Assembly: GCA_030149025.1 (NCBI GenBank)
Contig: JASBSH010000146.1
Coordinates: 1-15,042 of the forward strand
Origin: Actinomycetales bacterium
GTDB taxonomy: Bacteria; Actinomycetota; Actinomycetes; Actinomycetales; BWSM-131
Direction: 5' to 3'
Length of the DNA stretch: 15,042 nucleotides
The position numbers and the translations under genes are program-made. Below the pieces are notes generated by a model. It had not been told where the DNA came from. It searched no databases and saw nothing but the letters and a program-made list of their open reading frames with translations. The first letter of the stretch is position 1; every line of letters starts with the position of its first letter. Positions 12,333 to 15,042 of the stretch are shown here, piece after piece.

Positions 12333-13430
12333 TCAGGCGGCAAGGTCCGCGGCCACGAGCTCCCCGACGCGAGCGGTGTTGATCGCCGCACCACGCCGCA
12401 GGTTGTCACCGCACACGAACCAGTCCAGCGAGTTCGGGAAGTCCCGCGCCTGCCGCAACCGCCCGACGAACGCCGGGTCGGCACCGACGACGTCCACAGG
12501 TGTGGGGAACTCCAGCGTCTCCAGGTCGTCCAACACGACCACGCTGGGAGCCTCGACGAGCGCCTGACGCGCGCCCGCGACGTCCACATCCCGGTGGAAC
12601 CGGGCGTGCACCGCCACCGAGTAGCCCGTGAGCACCGGCACGCGCACGCAGGTGGTGGCCACCCGGAGCTCCGGCAGGCCGAGGATCTTGCGCATCTCGC
12701 GACGCACCTTCAGCTCCTCGCTGGACCAGCCGGCGTCCTCCGCATTGCCGACCCACGGCACGACGTTGAGTGCCAGCGGAGCCGGGAACGGCGACGTGCG
12801 CCGCCCCAGCCTCTCGCTCACCGCCGAGCGCACGTCACCCGGGCGCTGGCCGAGATCCGTGGCGCCGGACACGACGTCCGTCTCCTGCAGCAACCGGTCG
12901 ACACCCCGCTGCCCGGCACCGGCCCCGGACGCCGCCAGGTGCGCCGTCACGACCAGCTCGGTCAGCCCCCACTGCCGGTGCAGGCACATCACGGAGTCGA
13001 GCATCGTCAACGTCGTGCTGCCCGGGTTCGCGATCACTCCCTTGGGCCGGTTGGCCACCTGCGCCGGGTTGACGTCGGGTGCGACCAGCGGGACGTGCGG
13101 GTCCATCCTGAAGGCCGAGGAGTTGTCGACGACGACCGCACCGTGCTCCACCGCGATCGGCGCCCAACGCAGGGTCTCGCCGTCCGGAAGGTCGAACATC
13201 GCGACGTCGACGCCGTCGAAGACCTCGGGAGCCAGGGGTTTCACGACGAGCTCCTCGCCGCGCACACGCATCAACCGACCCGCGGACCGGTTCGAGGCGA
13301 CCAGCCGCACCTCACCCCAGATGTCCTGACGGGTGGACAGCACATCGAGCAGCACCGTGCCGGCCAAGCCGGTGGCGCCCACCACCGCCAGGGTCGGGCG
13401 GCCCTCCCCCCGGGACCGGCCCAACGTCAT
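12333..13430 (-). CDS. asd: Aspartate-semialdehyde dehydrogenase family protein lacking catalytic residues
   Basis: This 365-residue protein aligns by eye over its whole length with bacterial ASADH (Asd), which reduces aspartyl phosphate to aspartate semialdehyde. The NADP motif GATGLAG is near the N-terminus, NSSAFRMDP is present, and the C-terminal GDNLRRGAAINT is intact. Active-site residues are not. Where the family has NPNCTT this protein has NPGSTT, so the thiol nucleophile is Ser138. YQAVSGAG is HLAASGAG, so the substrate-binding Gln is Leu165. RVPVFTGHS is RVPVLTGYS, so the acid/base His is Tyr270. The substrate-binding Arg of RVPV is kept. The ATG overlaps the ask stop by 4 bp (ATGA), so it is co-translated with aspartokinase. 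It may be a non-catalytic partner or regulator, as E. coli USG-1 is a Cys-less Asd homologue, or an enzyme with different chemistry. A canonical asd would be needed elsewhere. Confidence 0.85.
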   Translation of the reverse strand: MTLGRSRGEGRPTLAVVGATGLAGTVLLDVLSTRQDIWGEVRLVASNRSAGRLMRVRGEELVVKPLAPEVFDGVDVAMFDLPDGETLRWAPIAVEHGAVVVDNSSAFRMDPHVPLVAPDVNPAQVANRPKGVIANPGSTTLTMLDSVMCLHRQWGLTELVVTAHLAASGAGAGQRGVDRLLQETDVVSGATDLGQRPGDVRSAVSERLGRRTSPFPAPLALNVVPWVGNAEDAGWSSEELKVRREMRKILGLPELRVATTCVRVPVLTGYSVAVHARFHRDVDVAGARQALVEAPSVVVLDDLETLEFPTPVDVVGADPAFVGRLRQARDFPNSLDWFVCGDNLRRGAAINTARVGELVAADLAA

Positions 13431-13948
13431 CGGCCGGTGCCGCCGTAGACGACGGCCTCATCCTCCGAGCTGTCCAGGTCGAAGGCCGTGTGCACGGCCC
13501 GCACGGCGTCGTCGAGCGAGTCGACGCGGGTCACTACCGAGATGCGGATCTCGGACGTCGAGATCATCTCGATGTTGATCCCGGCCTCGGACAGCGCCTT
13601 GAAGAACTGCGCGGACACACCCGGGTGGCTGCGCATCCCCGCACCGATCAGCGACAGCTTGCCGATCTGGTCGTCGTACTGCAGCGAGTCGTACCCGACC
13701 CGCTCCTGGACGGCGGTGAGCACGTTGACGGCCGTGGCACCCTCCGCCATCGGGAGGGTGAACGACACATCGGTGCGACCGGAACCGGCGGTCGACACGT
13801 TCTGGACGATCATGTCGATGTTGATGCCGGCGGTGGCGACCGCCTCGAAGATCTCGGCGGCCTTGCCCGGAACATCCGGAACCCCGACGACGGTGAGCTT
13901 GGCCTCGCTGCGGTCGTGGGCGACACCGCTGATGATGGCGTTTTCCAT
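13427..13948 (-). CDS. ask: Aspartokinase beta subunit from an internal start
   Basis: Inside ask an in-frame ATG (Met250) begins MENAIISGVAHDRSEAKLT. This corresponds to the start of the Corynebacterium LysC beta subunit (MEEAVLTGVATDKSEAK). GGAGGA lies 7 nt upstream at 13956-13961, a strong ribosome site inside a coding region. The product would be 173 residues containing only the two ACT domains, forming the alpha2beta2 regulatory arrangement known for this enzyme class. Seen: SD and start; known: the family arrangement; inferred: that it is used here. Confidence 0.7.
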   Translation of the reverse strand: MENAIISGVAHDRSEAKLTVVGVPDVPGKAAEIFEAVATAGINIDMIVQNVSTAGSGRTDVSFTLPMAEGATAVNVLTAVQERVGYDSLQYDDQIGKLSLIGAGMRSHPGVSAQFFKALSEAGINIEMISTSEIRISVVTRVDSLDDAVRAVHTAFDLDSSEDEAVVYGGTGR

Positions 13949-14695
13949 GTTCGGGTCCTCCATTGAGCCGGAGACGATGGTGCCGGGGCGCGGTGAGAAC
14001 GACGACCGGACGTGGATGGGCACGCCGTAGCGCCGCCCGTACTCCACGCACCGCAGCATCAGCACCTTCGCCCCGCACGCGGCGAGCTCGAGCATCTCCT
14101 CGTAGGTGACGTGCTCGAGTCGCCGCGCGCTCGGCACGATCCGCGGGTCGGCGGTGAACACGCCGTCCACGTCGGTGTAGATCTCGCAGACGTCCGCACC
14201 GAGCGCGGCCGCGAGCGCCACGGCCGTCGTGTCGGACCCGCCGCGGCCGAGGGTCGTGATGTCCTTGCTGGTCTGGCTGACCCCCTGGAACCCGGCGACG
14301 ATCGCGATGGCGTTCTCGTCCAAGGCATCCCGGATGCGTCCGGGCGTGACGTCGATGATCCGCGCCTTGCCGTGCACCGCGTCGGTGATCACACCCGCCT
14401 GGCTGCCCGTGAACGACCGCGCCTCGTGCCCGAGGTTCGCGATCGCCATCGCCAGCAGCGCCATCGAGATCCGCTCCCCGGCAGTGAGGAGCATGTCCAT
14501 CTCACGCCCCGGCGGGAAGGGGCTGACCTCCTGCGCGAGGTCGAGCAGCTCGTCGGTCGTGTCCCCCATCGCCGAGACGACCACGACGACGTCGTTGCCG
14601 GCCTTGCGGCTGTCCACGATGCGCTTGGCCACGCGCTTGATCCCGGCCGCGTCGGCGACGGAGGATCCCCCGTACTTCTGCACGACAAGGCCCAC
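13427..14695 (-). CDS. ask: Aspartokinase, alpha subunit
   Basis: This 422-residue aspartate kinase phosphorylates aspartate in the first step of Lys, Met, Thr and diaminopimelate synthesis. KYGGSSV at residues 6-12 is the kinase signature. TTLGRGGSDTTA lies mid-domain and YTDVDGVFTADPR follows. Two ACT domains begin at about residue 263 (AKLTVVGVPDVPGKA) and at KLSLIGAGMRSHPGV, the sites of feedback inhibition, usually by Lys plus Thr in actinobacteria. The GTG at 14695 is chosen because AAGGAG lies 6 nt upstream and the protein then begins MGLVVQKYGG like its relatives. The open frame extending to 14959 is non-homologous. It overlaps the asd-like gene by 4 bp. An internal start gives a second product. 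Confidence 0.95.
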   Translation of the reverse strand: MGLVVQKYGGSSVADAAGIKRVAKRIVDSRKAGNDVVVVVSAMGDTTDELLDLAQEVSPFPPGREMDMLLTAGERISMALLAMAIANLGHEARSFTGSQAGVITDAVHGKARIIDVTPGRIRDALDENAIAIVAGFQGVSQTSKDITTLGRGGSDTTAVALAAALGADVCEIYTDVDGVFTADPRIVPSARRLEHVTYEEMLELAACGAKVLMLRCVEYGRRYGVPIHVRSSFSPRPGTIVSGSMEDPNMENAIISGVAHDRSEAKLTVVGVPDVPGKAAEIFEAVATAGINIDMIVQNVSTAGSGRTDVSFTLPMAEGATAVNVLTAVQERVGYDSLQYDDQIGKLSLIGAGMRSHPGVSAQFFKALSEAGINIEMISTSEIRISVVTRVDSLDDAVRAVHTAFDLDSSEDEAVVYGGTGR

Positions 14696-14701
14696 GGCCA
14701 G

Positions 14702-14707
14702 CTCCTT
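14702..14707 (-). promoter_or_regulatory. Ribosome binding site (AAGGAG) of ask
   Basis: AAGGAG on the minus strand lies 6 nt before the GTG at 14695. It decides the start against the long upstream open frame. Confidence 0.7.
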
Positions 14708-14795
14708 CTGGTGATCGGCTCTCATTCGGCCGGGTCTTGCGCGGCCCGTCACTACGGCATGCCACCGCGGCCAGTCACGGTCACCCGACCGGACG

Positions 14796-14801
14796 ATCGT
14801 A
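14796..14801 (-). promoter_or_regulatory. Weak candidate -10 (TACGAT) for ask
   Basis: TACGAT on the minus strand would give a leader of roughly 90 nt before ask. No good -35 is seen and no known riboswitch was recognised in the leader. Confidence 0.25.
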
Positions 14802-14845
14802 ACGACGCGCTCCCGAGTTCTCGGTTGCCGGGGGCCGCGACGGTG

Positions 14846-14851
14846 TTGGAT
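14846..14851 (+). promoter_or_regulatory. Weak candidate -10 (TTGGAT) of the ABC ATPase gene
   Basis: TTGGAT lies 6 nt before the ATG at 14858. It fits the leaderless spacing seen elsewhere in the window but is a poorer match to TANNNT. Confidence 0.3.
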
Positions 14852-14857
14852 GGCCGC

Positions 14858-15042
14858 ATGATCGACATCGAGCGCGGGGTCGAGCAGATCGAGCCGGACG
14901 GCGGGATCACGGCTCGCGGGGTCCGCCGCACGTTCGCCGACGTGGTCGCCGTCGACCACATGGACCTCGACGTCCCGGCCGGAGCGGTCACCGCGCTCAT
15001 CGGGCCCAACGGGTCCGGGAAGACCACTCTGCTGCTGGTCCT
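14858..15042 (+). CDS. ABC transporter ATP-binding protein (partial, 3' end off window)
   Basis: The ATG at 14858 opens a frame that stays open to the right edge (61 codons). After about 20 residues comes ITARGVRRTFADVVAVDHMDL, typical of the first strands and A-loop region of ABC ATPases. It is followed by VTALIGPNGSGKTTLLLV with a perfect Walker A (GPNGSGKTT). It should energise import or export with a permease encoded beyond the window; the N-terminal phrasing resembles ABC-2 type exporters, but the substrate is unknown. It diverges from ask across 162 bp. Confidence 0.9.
   Translation, partial: MIDIERGVEQIEPDGGITARGVRRTFADVVAVDHMDLDVPAGAVTALIGPNGSGKTTLLLV

Noticed and set aside
14696..14800. 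Lysine riboswitch in the ask leader
   Set aside because: I could not find the characteristic helices or conserved core, and the region is short with an uncertain promoter.
14696..14959. N-terminal extension of aspartokinase
   Set aside because: It does not resemble aspartokinase. A clear AAGGAG sits before the GTG at 14695, and the extension overlaps the divergent ABC gene.

Overview
The window is GC-rich chromosomal DNA from an actinobacterium. The evidence is the codon use, a WhiB-family Fe-S protein, a PASTA-bearing class A penicillin-binding protein and an aspartokinase with an internal second start. Several genes also begin with ATG or GTG 6-8 nt downstream of a TANNNT hexamer, the usual layout of leaderless actinobacterial transcripts. 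I cannot name the genus. Core gene order matches the Mycobacterium tuberculosis Rv3678A/Rv3678c-Rv3683 neighbourhood (DUF4177, RidA, two Get3/ArsA-like ATPases, whiB4, ponA2, metallophosphoesterase), followed later by an ask-asd pair.

Left part (1-2918): a NUDIX hydrolase running off the left edge and a hotdog thioesterase are transcribed divergently from overlapping promoters. A DUF4177-RidA operon (minus) and an alpha/beta hydrolase (plus) form a second divergent pair.

Centre (2945-9566): two translationally coupled Get3/ArsA-like ATPases (BagA/BagB type) converge on whiB4. whiB4 and ponA2 diverge from a 243-bp regulatory gap that contains dyads. ponA2 converges on a YqeY/GatB-like gene, which shares its start-codon CATG with a divergent membrane-anchored metallophosphoesterase. 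These genes plausibly concern envelope integrity and redox or antibiotic stress; that is inference from the mycobacterial counterparts.

Accessory strip (9731-about 11890): tRNA-Pro(CGG) is followed by decaying genes: a truncated AbiEii-like nucleotidyltransferase that reads antisense through the tRNA, an unrecognised fragment, and a frameshifted VbhA-like antitoxin. Next come an intact RelE/ParE-Phd toxin-antitoxin pair, a SemiSWEET-like transporter broken by one frameshift, and about 450 bp with no convincing gene. This looks like an island or turnover hotspot beside a tRNA.

Right part (11893-15042): a DUF302 gene converges on an ask-asd operon (minus), and an ABC transporter ATPase starts divergently and leaves the window. 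The most notable observation is that the asd product keeps the fold motifs and the coupling to aspartokinase but has lost the catalytic Cys (now Ser), the catalytic His (now Tyr) and a substrate-binding Gln (now Leu). It looks like an intact ASADH paralogue that cannot use the canonical thiol chemistry.
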